A stretch of 64,000 nt of DNA, taken from the NCBI GenBank assembly GCA_016194985.1, contig JACQAK010000013.1:62001-126000 (forward strand), in the 5' to 3' direction. This stretch comes from Bacteroidota bacterium. Lineage in GTDB: Bacteria; Bacteroidota; Bacteroidia; B-17B0; Aurantibacillaceae. Positions 1 to 8,044 of the stretch are shown here, piece after piece (position 1 is the first letter of the stretch; every line of letters begins with the position of its first letter). A program made the translations under genes and the position numbers. A model generated the notes under the pieces. It did not search any database and was not told where the DNA came from. It saw only the letters and a list, made by a program, of their open reading frames with translations.

Positions 1-2
1 GT

Positions 3-428
3 GGCACTATTGATCCTCAAAAGAAACTAAAATTCAAAGATAAAATACAAGGTGACGATAAATTCAGAAAGAAAGTATCTGAACAGGTAATGGTATTTAT
101 TGACAGGTTTATGGAAGTAAAAAAAGCGAAAATAGCTGCCAATCTTTTTAAAGCATATGTCGAAGAAAAAATAACATACGAACAATTTGTATCAATAAAC
201 ATTAGTTTAGAAAGACTGCACCCCGATGCTTATCATTTTTTAGGTAGCATTGAAAGTTTGAACTATGAAATTAATCATGAATATGAAGGCGATAGAAATT
301 GGGAAGCAGAGGCATTGATACAGGCCAGTGGTCTTTCAACAGAACCCGGTGATTTTTGGCATGGATTCAAACTGAAAGAAGAAGGAAAACTGCTATTTGA
401 GATGGCAATTAAACCAATATTAAAATAA
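3..428 (+). CDS. Unknown protein, 5' end cut by window edge
   Basis: The reading frame is open from the first bases of the window, so the gene starts upstream. An ATG at 90 lies inside it and is probably not the start. About 141 residues are visible, charged and mostly helical, with no motif I recognise. The next gene starts 5 bases after the stop, and all following genes to 7085 are equally tightly spaced, so it belongs to the same operon. Small proteins of this kind occur beside nuclease/ATPase defence genes, but no function can be assigned. Confidence 0.7.
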   Translation, partial: GTIDPQKKLKFKDKIQGDDKFRKKVSEQVMVFIDRFMEVKKAKIAANLFKAYVEEKITYEQFVSINISLERLHPDAYHFLGSIESLNYEINHEYEGDRNWEAEALIQASGLSTEPGDFWHGFKLKEEGKLLFEMAIKPILK

Positions 429-433
429 TTGTC

Positions 434-1375
434 ATGAACTCACCGTATGCGCAATTTACAAAGCCCTCTGATCGCATTGAACAAATGCTTTTCGCTCTTG
501 GCATCTTAGTTCACGATGAAACGTTCATTAAAATTGAGAACCATCCGGATTACGACATTACTGAATATCAAAGGGAAGTTGACTCTAACTATTATTTTCA
601 TAATTCATGGGATTTCCTGATGAAATATCAATCTGTTATAAAAGCAGAGTTTGCTGAAACCCACATTATTCATGCGGATAATTTGAACGACATGAGTATG
701 GAATATAAGATAGAGTACGAACCTTATGACCGGGATGTGCCAAAGTTCCTAAACAAACTGTATAAGCATGACAAAGAAGCAATAGGCATACACAACTTTG
801 GAACAGATGGAGGAGATTTTAAAGTTAACAGGATCAGAGTAAATTCCATCGATAATATTAATAGCAAAATCAATTACGAAGGAAGTTTTTTTGGAAACTC
901 CGGGGACATTGATCCTCTTGATTATGGAATCTATTGTACACTGAGAGTTACTGCGGTTTCCCGTGATATTGACTTTTCAAACTTTTATAAGGAGTTAATC
1001 GCGGAAAGTTATGTTCTCTTTAAAGAAAGCAATTTCAAACTCGCATATTTTTTGGCATATTCAGGGTTCGAGAGCTTTGTCAATAGTAGTTTAGGTGTTG
1101 GAGATGAAGCCGGACGCCTAAAGGATCGCTTGTCAGAATTATTTAAGCTAAAGTTCCTGGACTTATCGAAGCATCAGATTTATTCGTCAGTTGTTAACGA
1201 CTTTGGTCGCTATACTGATAAAAGGAATACCATAGCACACGGTCGTGGAGCAGTTTCTATTAACAAAAATGAGATTGAAGACGCACTCCTTTTTACACTT
1301 ATTTTAGTGAGCGCATACGAATTAGGTTGCTCAACGTTTGATGAATTAAAAAGAAAATTACAAAATGAAGAATAA
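434..1375 (+). CDS. HEPN-motif protein of putative defence operon
   Basis: The 313-residue protein has an unrecognised N-terminal half and a helical C-terminal part (about residues 185-300). That part contains RNTIAH near residue 262, an R-x4-H motif as in the active site of HEPN ribonucleases, and resembles the Apea-like HEPN type. HEPN proteins often cut RNA in abortive-infection and toxin systems, so an RNase role is plausible but inferred. Its stop overlaps the start of the ATPase gene by 11 bases, implying coupled translation. Family assignment rests on the motif and helix pattern only; a non-enzymatic nucleotide-binding HEPN is possible. Confidence 0.72.
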   Translation: MNSPYAQFTKPSDRIEQMLFALGILVHDETFIKIENHPDYDITEYQREVDSNYYFHNSWDFLMKYQSVIKAEFAETHIIHADNLNDMSMEYKIEYEPYDRDVPKFLNKLYKHDKEAIGIHNFGTDGGDFKVNRIRVNSIDNINSKINYEGSFFGNSGDIDPLDYGIYCTLRVTAVSRDIDFSNFYKELIAESYVLFKESNFKLAYFLAYSGFESFVNSSLGVGDEAGRLKDRLSELFKLKFLDLSKHQIYSSVVNDFGRYTDKRNTIAHGRGAVSINKNEIEDALLFTLILVSAYELGCSTFDELKRKLQNEE

Positions 1376-3248
1376 AATGGAATTAGCATACCTGTTTATT
1401 AAGGGAAGAGTCAAAGCCACTGTACCGGGCTTTGAGGATATTGAAAACAATCCTTACAAAGTCTTTAAGGATTCCGAGTTTTGTCTTTCCAACGAGTATG
1501 ATATTTCTTATAATGATCAAACCGGGCTTGTTTCAATCTCAGAGAACCCTGAGTATGTAGCCAATTTTTTTGACAAGAGTGGTAAAATAAAAAGCGTTAC
1601 TTCTTTTGTTGGCATGAATGGTACTGGGAAATCAAGCGTTCTTGAATTTATAAAGTCAGTAACCAATCCCGATTTTAATTATTTCCCTTATAAGTTCGTC
1701 GCTATTTTTCGGTTGGAACGTTCTAACGATTTAATCGCGACCAATGAATTTATTGTGATGCACCATGATACCCTAAAGTATAATAGCGAAAGCAAAAAGA
1801 ATCTACCCAATAATTGTAGCATATCCAAAGCTATTCCCCTTAGTCAGATATCAAACTTTGGTGAGAAAATACCTCCTTTAAGAATTCTTTATTTGTCAAA
1901 TATATTGGAGGTGTTCAGCACAAGATTTAGCGGCCATACACAAGGGGATACAAACCTGATTGATGATATCTCTGCGACAGGTTTATTAAATGAAGACGTT
2001 ATAACAAAATCTAATAAGGAGGCTAAGTTCTCTTTTGAAGATTGTTATCATGGTTTTCGTTTAATGGAATGCAAACGCCAACTCGACTTTCTTCTCAATA
2101 AAGACAAATTTAAATTCGTAAAATTTCCTTTGCCCGGTTTTATTGAAATCCAGCCTGACTTGTTTTATGAAATCGAGGTAAATGAAACGCTGAAGGAACA
2201 AAACATGGGCTTTGTATCGAATCTTTTTAGTCAGGTCGGAAAACCACTCACTAAATTGAAGGACAAGTTTTGTTTCGATCTTCATAAAGCTGTTTATTAT
2301 TATCTACTCAGATATTTCACAAGTGAGGCTTCAAGTGCGCCTGTTGATATTTACACGCTTTCGAATAAAGCATTTGAAAATAATAATGTTTCAAATGACC
2401 GCATAAAGGGTTTAATACAAACCGTTATTGATACCCTTACTAAAATTGGAATGGAGGATGATAATATCGCAAAGTATCAAAATATTTTGAGCGTTCTCAA
2501 ATTTGTCGATTCTCTTCCCGAGTCTGATTTTATGCATGGATTAAACGCAAATCCAATCTTGATCTTGAATTTTGATGCTAACCGAGAGTTTTGCAAGAAT
2601 TATAGTGAGAGCCTCTTTATTACTGGTTATTTGAATTTAGAATGGAGATTCACCAAGTATTCAATGGGCGACTTGAGTTCCGGTGAAAAGGCGATGCTTT
2701 CTTTTTTTTCGAGGTTCCATGATCTCCAACTGAAATACAATAAATTTCCTCAGTATAATTCAAAGAACCTTATCATTTTGATTGATGAAGGAGATCAGCT
2801 TCTTCACCCGGAGTGGCAGAGAGAATTCCTATATTACCTCTTCGATTTTTTACCAAAGGTTTTTACGAATACAGAGTCCATTCAAATCGTCCTTACTTCT
2901 CATTCCCCGTTCATTACCTCTGATCTGCCAAGGTACTGCTTGCAATATTTGGAACGTCTAAAAGGTGGGGTGACTAACGTTGTTCGGGGCAAGGAGAAAG
3001 AGCATACCCTTGGAGCAAATATCCATCAATTGTACCGGGATAGCTTCTATATGCCAAATAGCATGATGGGAGAATTAGCCCGAACAAAAATAGATGAACT
3101 CATAAAGGAACTTCAGCTAATTAAAAAGTTCGAAAGTCCCGAACAAAAGAAGAGTTATTTGAAAAGGGCTGAACTGATTGGAGAAAGATTTATAGCAATG
3201 AAGGTGAAGGATTTGATTAATTCTAAAAATGAAGTGGCTAATGATTAG
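1365..3248 (+). CDS. OLD/ABC-like AAA ATPase (PtuA-like)
   Basis: The 627-residue protein has an SMC/ABC-type ATPase fold split by a long helical insert. Visible are Walker A GMNGTGKSS (about residues 83-91), the ABC signature LSSGEK (about 436), Walker B ILIDEGDQLLHPEW (about 470) and the switch histidine in LTSHSPF (about 511). There is no C-terminal toprim nuclease as in true OLD proteins. The next gene encodes an HNH endonuclease, the gene pair that defines Septu (PtuA/PtuB) and retron-linked effectors. A role in sensing infection and licensing the nuclease is inferred. The start at 1365 overlaps the previous gene; an ATG at 1377 is an alternative. Confidence 0.85.
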   Translation: MKNKMELAYLFIKGRVKATVPGFEDIENNPYKVFKDSEFCLSNEYDISYNDQTGLVSISENPEYVANFFDKSGKIKSVTSFVGMNGTGKSSVLEFIKSVTNPDFNYFPYKFVAIFRLERSNDLIATNEFIVMHHDTLKYNSESKKNLPNNCSISKAIPLSQISNFGEKIPPLRILYLSNILEVFSTRFSGHTQGDTNLIDDISATGLLNEDVITKSNKEAKFSFEDCYHGFRLMECKRQLDFLLNKDKFKFVKFPLPGFIEIQPDLFYEIEVNETLKEQNMGFVSNLFSQVGKPLTKLKDKFCFDLHKAVYYYLLRYFTSEASSAPVDIYTLSNKAFENNNVSNDRIKGLIQTVIDTLTKIGMEDDNIAKYQNILSVLKFVDSLPESDFMHGLNANPILILNFDANREFCKNYSESLFITGYLNLEWRFTKYSMGDLSSGEKAMLSFFSRFHDLQLKYNKFPQYNSKNLIILIDEGDQLLHPEWQREFLYYLFDFLPKVFTNTESIQIVLTSHSPFITSDLPRYCLQYLERLKGGVTNVVRGKEKEHTLGANIHQLYRDSFYMPNSMMGELARTKIDELIKELQLIKKFESPEQKKSYLKRAELIGERFIAMKVKDLINSKNEVAND

Positions 3249-4371
3249 AATTACACATAAGAAACTCGACCAAATTGCGCTTACCTATTATCGGAATATT
3301 GATAAACGGATAAAGAATCGCATACTTTCAATGGAGGATGTTCTTCAAAGTATCAATCAGCAAAATGGGAAGAGAGTAGTTGACTATTCTACATTGGGAT
3401 CGGTCAAGTGGGGAACAGTAAGAAAGCTACTCAATGCATTGCCGGGGGTATATGTTGCGGATCAAACTAAGTTAGCAACTTTGACTAAGCCTGCACAGCT
3501 TACAGCTAATGAGAAATTGGTTCAAGACATAATTGCTTATCTGAAAGTCAAAAAAAACAGGAAGGCAATTATTTTATCGCCCGCAAAGGATCATGAACAA
3601 ACGATTATTGACCATTATTTGAAGATGGGCATTACAACTGCTAATGAAAAAATAATAGCCCCTTTGCTCCGCCGAATTTTAGATTACAAACTGATTACAA
3701 AAAAGATTGCGTACAATCTCACTTGGGGATTAAATATTAGAACTTGCCCTTATTGCAACCGGATATGGATTGATACAGTTAAGAATAAAAATGGAGGAAT
3801 ATTAAGGCCAGCCTTAGATCACTTTTACTCCCAAAAAAAGTACCCGCTTTTGGGGCTTTGCTTTTACAATTTGGTTCCATCATGTACTAATTGTAATACT
3901 TCTTTGAAGAATGCTAAGGACTTTAAAGTTTCAACCCATATCCACCCTTATATTGAAGGTTTCCGGAGTGATGCATTTTTCTCTTTCAATTTTAAGAAAT
4001 TGAAAAAGGATATTAGCCACCCTGACAATTTTACTCTTGAAATAGCGAAAGGCAAACAAATCACGACTGATAAAGCACTCAGAGTATTTGGCGATGGAAC
4101 AAAAGATATTGGTAGCGTCCCAACATTTAAATTGGACGACACATATCAAGTTCATAAAGATCTCCTTGGCGAACTGTATGTCAAAAGCGATGAAAATAGC
4201 CCGTTCTACCTTACTTCGATTAAAGACTTCCTTGTTCAGCTTGGAACATCAAAAGAAGAATTTTACAGATATCATTTTCATAATCTATACGAAGAGGAGC
4301 TTATGAACATGAGGCCGCTTTCTAAATTTACTAAGGATATAGTTTTAGAACGTGTACCTGAACTGAGATAA
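3229..4371 (+). CDS. HNH endonuclease (PtuB-like)
   Basis: The 380-residue protein carries an HNH/McrA-type nuclease core. CPYC (about residue 172) and CTNCN (about 218) are two zinc-binding knuckles flanking LDHFYSQKKYPLLGLCFYNL (about 195-214), which holds the catalytic-type D-H pair and N. This layout is common in HNH partners of ABC-like ATPases. It overlaps the ATPase gene by 20 bases (an ATG at 3241 is an alternative start), which supports a two-component nuclease complex. The N-terminal 160 residues are unassigned. DNA cleavage is family knowledge; the target is unknown. Confidence 0.85.
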   Translation: MKWLMIRITHKKLDQIALTYYRNIDKRIKNRILSMEDVLQSINQQNGKRVVDYSTLGSVKWGTVRKLLNALPGVYVADQTKLATLTKPAQLTANEKLVQDIIAYLKVKKNRKAIILSPAKDHEQTIIDHYLKMGITTANEKIIAPLLRRILDYKLITKKIAYNLTWGLNIRTCPYCNRIWIDTVKNKNGGILRPALDHFYSQKKYPLLGLCFYNLVPSCTNCNTSLKNAKDFKVSTHIHPYIEGFRSDAFFSFNFKKLKKDISHPDNFTLEIAKGKQITTDKALRVFGDGTKDIGSVPTFKLDDTYQVHKDLLGELYVKSDENSPFYLTSIKDFLVQLGTSKEEFYRYHFHNLYEEELMNMRPLSKFTKDIVLERVPELR

Positions 4372-4372
4372 G

Positions 4373-5197
4373 ATGTATAAACCGACAAATATTTACTACA
4401 TGAACACTATTGAGTGCAACCAAAAATGCACCAAGTGTTCGCATTGGAAATATAAGGACAAAGCATCCCGGCTTCCGGCTGAGAAATTTGTAAACGCTGT
4501 TTTGGATATACCTACTGCAAAAGAGCTTTGCATTGTTGGAGGTGAACCTTTACTTTTTAAAGAAGAAATTTATCAAATCCTCGAAGGGATTTCTAAAACT
4601 AATATTCGCACAGTTATAATCACGAATGGAGTCCCAATGGATAAAGAGTTTATCCGTGTTGTTTCGAAGTATAACATTCATATAGTGGTTTCGATTGATA
4701 CAATGGAAGAGGAATTTTGGAAGTTTGTACGGGGAGCGAATTCAAGGGATAAGGTTATAAACAACTTTGAGTACGCAACAACTCAGTTGACACCAGCGCA
4801 GATCAGCATTCAATCTGTTCTTTCAAAAGAAACTGCGCCCCACATGGAAGCCGTATCCCAGTATGCTAAGAGTAAGAATGTATTTCATTCTGTTCAGGAT
4901 TATATTTCGGAAGGGTTCGAAGGTTCCTGGACTACAATGGAAACAAAAAAAGTGTTTGTGCCGGATCACGAGCAGCAATGCTATGCAGCGGATAGAAACT
5001 TATCCGTTGTTCAGAACGGGGATGTTTATACTTGCTTCCAGCAAAATTGGATTGAAGGTTGTAAAAAGCCACTGGGTAATTTGAACGAAACTGAAATAAA
5101 TAAAATACTCTCGTCCAATTATGCAACTGAAGTAAGTGAGAAAATGAAAATCTGCAATTTGCCTTGCAAGGTTTTAAAATGCAATACAAAAAACTGA
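4373..5197 (+). CDS. Radical SAM protein with SPASM-like C-terminus (first of pair)
   Basis: The 274-residue protein opens with the radical SAM cluster motif C-x3-C-x2-C at Cys15, Cys19 and Cys22, followed by GGEPLL (SAM binding). A Cys-rich C-terminus with C-F-Q and paired cysteines (about residues 200-270) resembles SPASM auxiliary cluster binding. SPASM proteins usually modify peptides or proteins, but no small precursor peptide is obvious nearby. It starts 1 base after the HNH stop and its stop TGA overlaps the ATG of the next radical SAM gene, so it is translationally coupled to both. The substrate is unknown. Confidence 0.85.
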   Translation: MYKPTNIYYMNTIECNQKCTKCSHWKYKDKASRLPAEKFVNAVLDIPTAKELCIVGGEPLLFKEEIYQILEGISKTNIRTVIITNGVPMDKEFIRVVSKYNIHIVVSIDTMEEEFWKFVRGANSRDKVINNFEYATTQLTPAQISIQSVLSKETAPHMEAVSQYAKSKNVFHSVQDYISEGFEGSWTTMETKKVFVPDHEQQCYAADRNLSVVQNGDVYTCFQQNWIEGCKKPLGNLNETEINKILSSNYATEVSEKMKICNLPCKVLKCNTKN

Positions 5198-6126
5198 TGA
5201 CAGGATTTGAGGAAATAATAGTTGAGTTAAGTTATAACTGTAATTTAAGTTGCACTATGTGTGGTTTTGGTAAAGAGGTCAATCCCTTTAGCAAGAGTAA
5301 ATTCTTGCCTATTGATACTTACAAAACGATACTGCATCAAATTGGGGATAAAACAAAAACAATCCGGTTAAACGGTCGTGGCGAAAGTACCATCCATCCT
5401 GATTTTGTTGAGATAGTGGATTATACAAAGAAAACTTATCCGAACCTTAATATTAATCTGTTCTCCAACTTTTCATTTAACAATAAAAAAATTCTCGATT
5501 CTCTAATTAGAAACAGGGTTCAGCTTTTTGTTTCAATGGATAGTCCTGAAGCTGGGGAACTTTCTGCAATAAGAAAGGGTGCGAAGTATAGCCTTATCGA
5601 AAGCAATATAAAAAGCCTGAAAGATTTGCCCAATCGTCCTTTTATAATTTTCACAATTCAGGAGGCCAACATTCATAGGATTTATGACATGGCCAATTTT
5701 GCGTTTGAAAACAACTGCCATATGCTTTACAATACCATCAGGCGGGATGTTGGCATTGAAACTTTTGTTAGTGCAGTTAATGATAATTATAGTTCAATCA
5801 CAGAGCAATTTGAAAGGGTGAATTTCTTATTCAAGGATTCAGGTTTACAATGTTTATGTCCTGATCAGCTTGCTGGGGTCGGATTAGAAAATGCTTTGCC
5901 GACTAAAACGCATGGATCGATGAATAGCTGTCCGGCCTTGGATAAAGAACTTTGTATTCTTTATGATGGAACGGCTACTCCTTGTAATATGTTTAATCCA
6001 TACGTTTATGGAAACGTATTTGAACAATCGCTGGAGGAAATTTGGAAGGGTGAAGCGAGGACTGAATTCCTGGCTTCTTATAAAGATTACTACTACTGTA
6101 AAAACTGTGCAAATCTTGGAGTATGA
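5197..6126 (+). CDS. Radical SAM/SPASM protein (second of pair)
   Basis: With the start at ATG 5197, overlapping the previous stop as TGATG, the C-x3-C-x2-C motif again falls at Cys15, Cys19 and Cys22, exactly as in the previous protein. That supports this start over ATG 5179 or TTG 5164. The C-terminal region (C-P-A-L-D, ATPCNMF, YYYCKNC) is a clear SPASM-type domain with a YGNVFEQSLEEIW stretch typical of the family. The two radical SAM proteins differ in sequence and may act in sequence or as a heterodimer. The next gene overlaps by ATGA. Substrate not inferable. Confidence 0.85.
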   Translation: MTGFEEIIVELSYNCNLSCTMCGFGKEVNPFSKSKFLPIDTYKTILHQIGDKTKTIRLNGRGESTIHPDFVEIVDYTKKTYPNLNINLFSNFSFNNKKILDSLIRNRVQLFVSMDSPEAGELSAIRKGAKYSLIESNIKSLKDLPNRPFIIFTIQEANIHRIYDMANFAFENNCHMLYNTIRRDVGIETFVSAVNDNYSSITEQFERVNFLFKDSGLQCLCPDQLAGVGLENALPTKTHGSMNSCPALDKELCILYDGTATPCNMFNPYVYGNVFEQSLEEIWKGEARTEFLASYKDYYYCKNCANLGV

Positions 6127-7085
6127 GTTCGCTATCAAATCTGCCTTACGGTAAAATATTAGATTATTGGTACGAGAAACTCTCCGGTAATCAACATAGA
6201 AAAAAGTTTATCATCACTAAAATGGTGGAGGTCTTTACTTTTAAGTCATACAGTGGTAGGTATAAAGACAGATATGATTATAAGGAATTCCCACAGCCAA
6301 AGTATAACGCAGTACCATCCGATCCCGTTTTCAGTATTGTTATACCGGCCTATATTGCAACAGAACAGGATCGCTGCAATATAAAGAACCTGCTTTCATC
6401 AATTGAAGGTCAAACTTTAAAACCCGCATTTATCATTATAGTGGACGATTGTTCTCCGATTAAGTACGAATATCAAGGTAACATTTCCGTTAATCGATTA
6501 GAGAGAAATTCCGGGCCAGCCAAAGCAAGGAACATAGGCAAAGAAATAGCTTTACAATTTCGGTCAGATATAATTGCCTTTGCGGATACTGATTGCATTT
6601 TAAATGAAGAATGGGTAAAAACAATAACTGACAACTTCTTGAACGAAAAGCAGTTCAATATCCTTTCAGGTAACACGGTATCGTTTGACAATCATTGGTA
6701 TGGCACTTATCACAATATTAATGGTACGTTAAATGGACGGGTAATTAAAAACAGCGACAGGCTCTTGTATGGAACGACAGCTAACTTAGCTGTTACAGCA
6801 GAAGTTGCAAGGGAAATTAATTTTAATGAGAATTTTCCTTTTGCTGCCGGAGAGGATATTGAGTTTTGTTTTCAGGCTAATAAAAAAGGCTTTTCCATAA
6901 AGCACGTTTCGGCCATGCTTGTTGAGCATAACTTTGGCTACTCAAAAAATCCATACCATAGTTTTAAAAAATTTAGGAGTCTCTTTAAAAAGTATGGTGC
7001 AGGAGAAAAGATTTTATTAAAGCAGGTTCCTGAATATTACACCTATTTTGATCAGACGAATGAAATTCCAGTAAGTCTTGAATAG
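6123..7085 (+). CDS. Glycosyltransferase family 2 protein
   Basis: The 320-residue protein has a GT-A fold. FSIVIPAY begins the nucleotide-sugar domain (about residue 61), followed by NSGPAKARNIG and the metal-binding FADTDC (DxD type, about 156). AAGEDIEFC matches the acceptor-site ED motif, and the C-terminus is basic. It overlaps the preceding radical SAM gene by ATGA and ends the operon. GT2 enzymes transfer sugars from nucleotide donors to glycans, lipids or occasionally proteins. Its coupling to two radical SAM enzymes and an ATPase/HNH pair is unusual; the acceptor is unknown. Confidence 0.85.
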   Translation: MSSLSNLPYGKILDYWYEKLSGNQHRKKFIITKMVEVFTFKSYSGRYKDRYDYKEFPQPKYNAVPSDPVFSIVIPAYIATEQDRCNIKNLLSSIEGQTLKPAFIIIVDDCSPIKYEYQGNISVNRLERNSGPAKARNIGKEIALQFRSDIIAFADTDCILNEEWVKTITDNFLNEKQFNILSGNTVSFDNHWYGTYHNINGTLNGRVIKNSDRLLYGTTANLAVTAEVAREINFNENFPFAAGEDIEFCFQANKKGFSIKHVSAMLVEHNFGYSKNPYHSFKKFRSLFKKYGAGEKILLKQVPEYYTYFDQTNEIPVSLE

Positions 7086-7393
7086 GACGCAGTATAGAAC
7101 TATACAGAAAACTACCGATTAATACACTTAGTTGTACTTCCTTGTACGCTTATTACCCTTCCCGGTTTTCACCAAAAACTAAGTACCGAACTTTGTCCCC
7201 GTAAAAAGAAAGTTTCGATTTTCTCGTATGGCATTTCATTTCGGAATGTGCAAATCGTGTCGATTATTTATCTGCTTGTGGTGAGCAGATTTATTTTCAA
7301 CGTGTCTTGCGTGTGCTAAAAGATGTGTCGTTGTTTGTCGTGTGAAAGCCCTTGCTACTATTGACCTTCACGTAAACGATAAACTGAGAGAAC
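7086..7393 (+). other. Intergenic region with hairpin and GTGT-rich repeats
   Basis: This 308-base gap separates the GT2 operon from the mobile-element core. It contains a hairpin at 7270-7290 (ATCTGCT / AGCAGAT, 7-base loop) followed by TTTATTTT. It also contains several short CGTGT/GTGTCG copies between 7253 and 7346. These could be recombinase or regulator binding sites. No convincing promoter or RNA gene was found. An 18-codon reading frame (7228-7284) with three cysteines is present but unsupported. Confidence 0.4.
7270..7297 (+). terminator. Possible terminator after GT2 operon
   Basis: Perfect 7-bp stem ATCTGCT (7270-7276) and AGCAGAT (7284-7290) with a 7-base loop, followed by a T-rich run. 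It lies about 185 bases after the GT2 stop. The stem is only moderately GC-rich, so a regulatory hairpin is equally possible. Confidence 0.35.
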
Positions 7394-8044
7394 ATGGAAA
7401 CAGAAAGAAAGTTACCAAATGGAAAAAAGGAAAGGATGGAATTTATCCATCGCTATTTATCAAATGGGATTAGATCGGGAAGAGCGAAAGCACCAAGAGA
7501 GTGGTTAGCTAAAAAGGGATTGAGCATCGAAGCGACAGGTGCTGGTTTTAATTCCGGACAGATTCATCATCGGGCAGATCAGGCTTTCAAAGCAGGGCTT
7601 GCAGAAGTTGGGTTTATGCAAAAATCGGATGTTGGAGTTAATTGTGAAACCACTCCATATACGGTCTTCGGAATTTTCTCCATCATGTTCCCTCTTAAAA
7701 ACCTGAATAATGAAGTCGTGAATTTCTATTCAGTGAGAATTAAAAGTGGGAATACAGCTTACATGAATCAGGAACCTGGACTTTATCCGGGATATCCGAG
7801 CCCGCTTACAAAACGGTTGTTTGTGGTGAACACTGTAATGGACGCAGCAACGATACTGGAGTCGAGGGTGCTTGATAATAAAGAAGCGGTTATTGCCCTC
7901 CATGATGGAAAGGTTATGCCTGAACACGAGAAAGCAATTAAAAATTTACCTGCGCTAATGGAGGTCATATATATAGACTCTCCGGCCATCAAGGCAGCGA
8001 AGGAAAAAAAGGTATGGGACAAGAACGGAGTAAAATATCACTAA
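7394..8044 (+). CDS. Toprim-like protein, paralogue of next gene's N-terminus
   Basis: The 216-residue protein matches the N-terminal 240 residues of the following 848-residue protein. It shares the GAGFNSGQ motif (about residue 51), a FPLKNxxxxVVNFY block, LYPGYPSPLTKRLFV and a toprim-like MDAATILE plus HDGKVMPEHEKAI region. The glutamate expected before the toprim loop (tEG..DA) is Asn here, so catalysis is doubtful. Together the genes look like a duplication in which one copy stayed free-standing. It overlaps the next gene by 31 bases. A role in primase-like replication of the element is inferred from family resemblance only. Confidence 0.65.
   Translation: METERKLPNGKKERMEFIHRYLSNGIRSGRAKAPREWLAKKGLSIEATGAGFNSGQIHHRADQAFKAGLAEVGFMQKSDVGVNCETTPYTVFGIFSIMFPLKNLNNEVVNFYSVRIKSGNTAYMNQEPGLYPGYPSPLTKRLFVVNTVMDAATILESRVLDNKEAVIALHDGKVMPEHEKAIKNLPALMEVIYIDSPAIKAAKEKKVWDKNGVKYH

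Noticed and set aside
7228..7284. 18-codon reading frame with three cysteines after the radical SAM/GT genes, possible precursor peptide
   Set aside because: It has no ribosome-binding or promoter support, lies after the operon and overlaps the hairpin at 7270. A frame this short arises easily by chance.
3..7393. Retron linked to the PtuA/PtuB-like pair
   Set aside because: No reverse transcriptase gene is present, and no retron-type structured RNA region was recognised.
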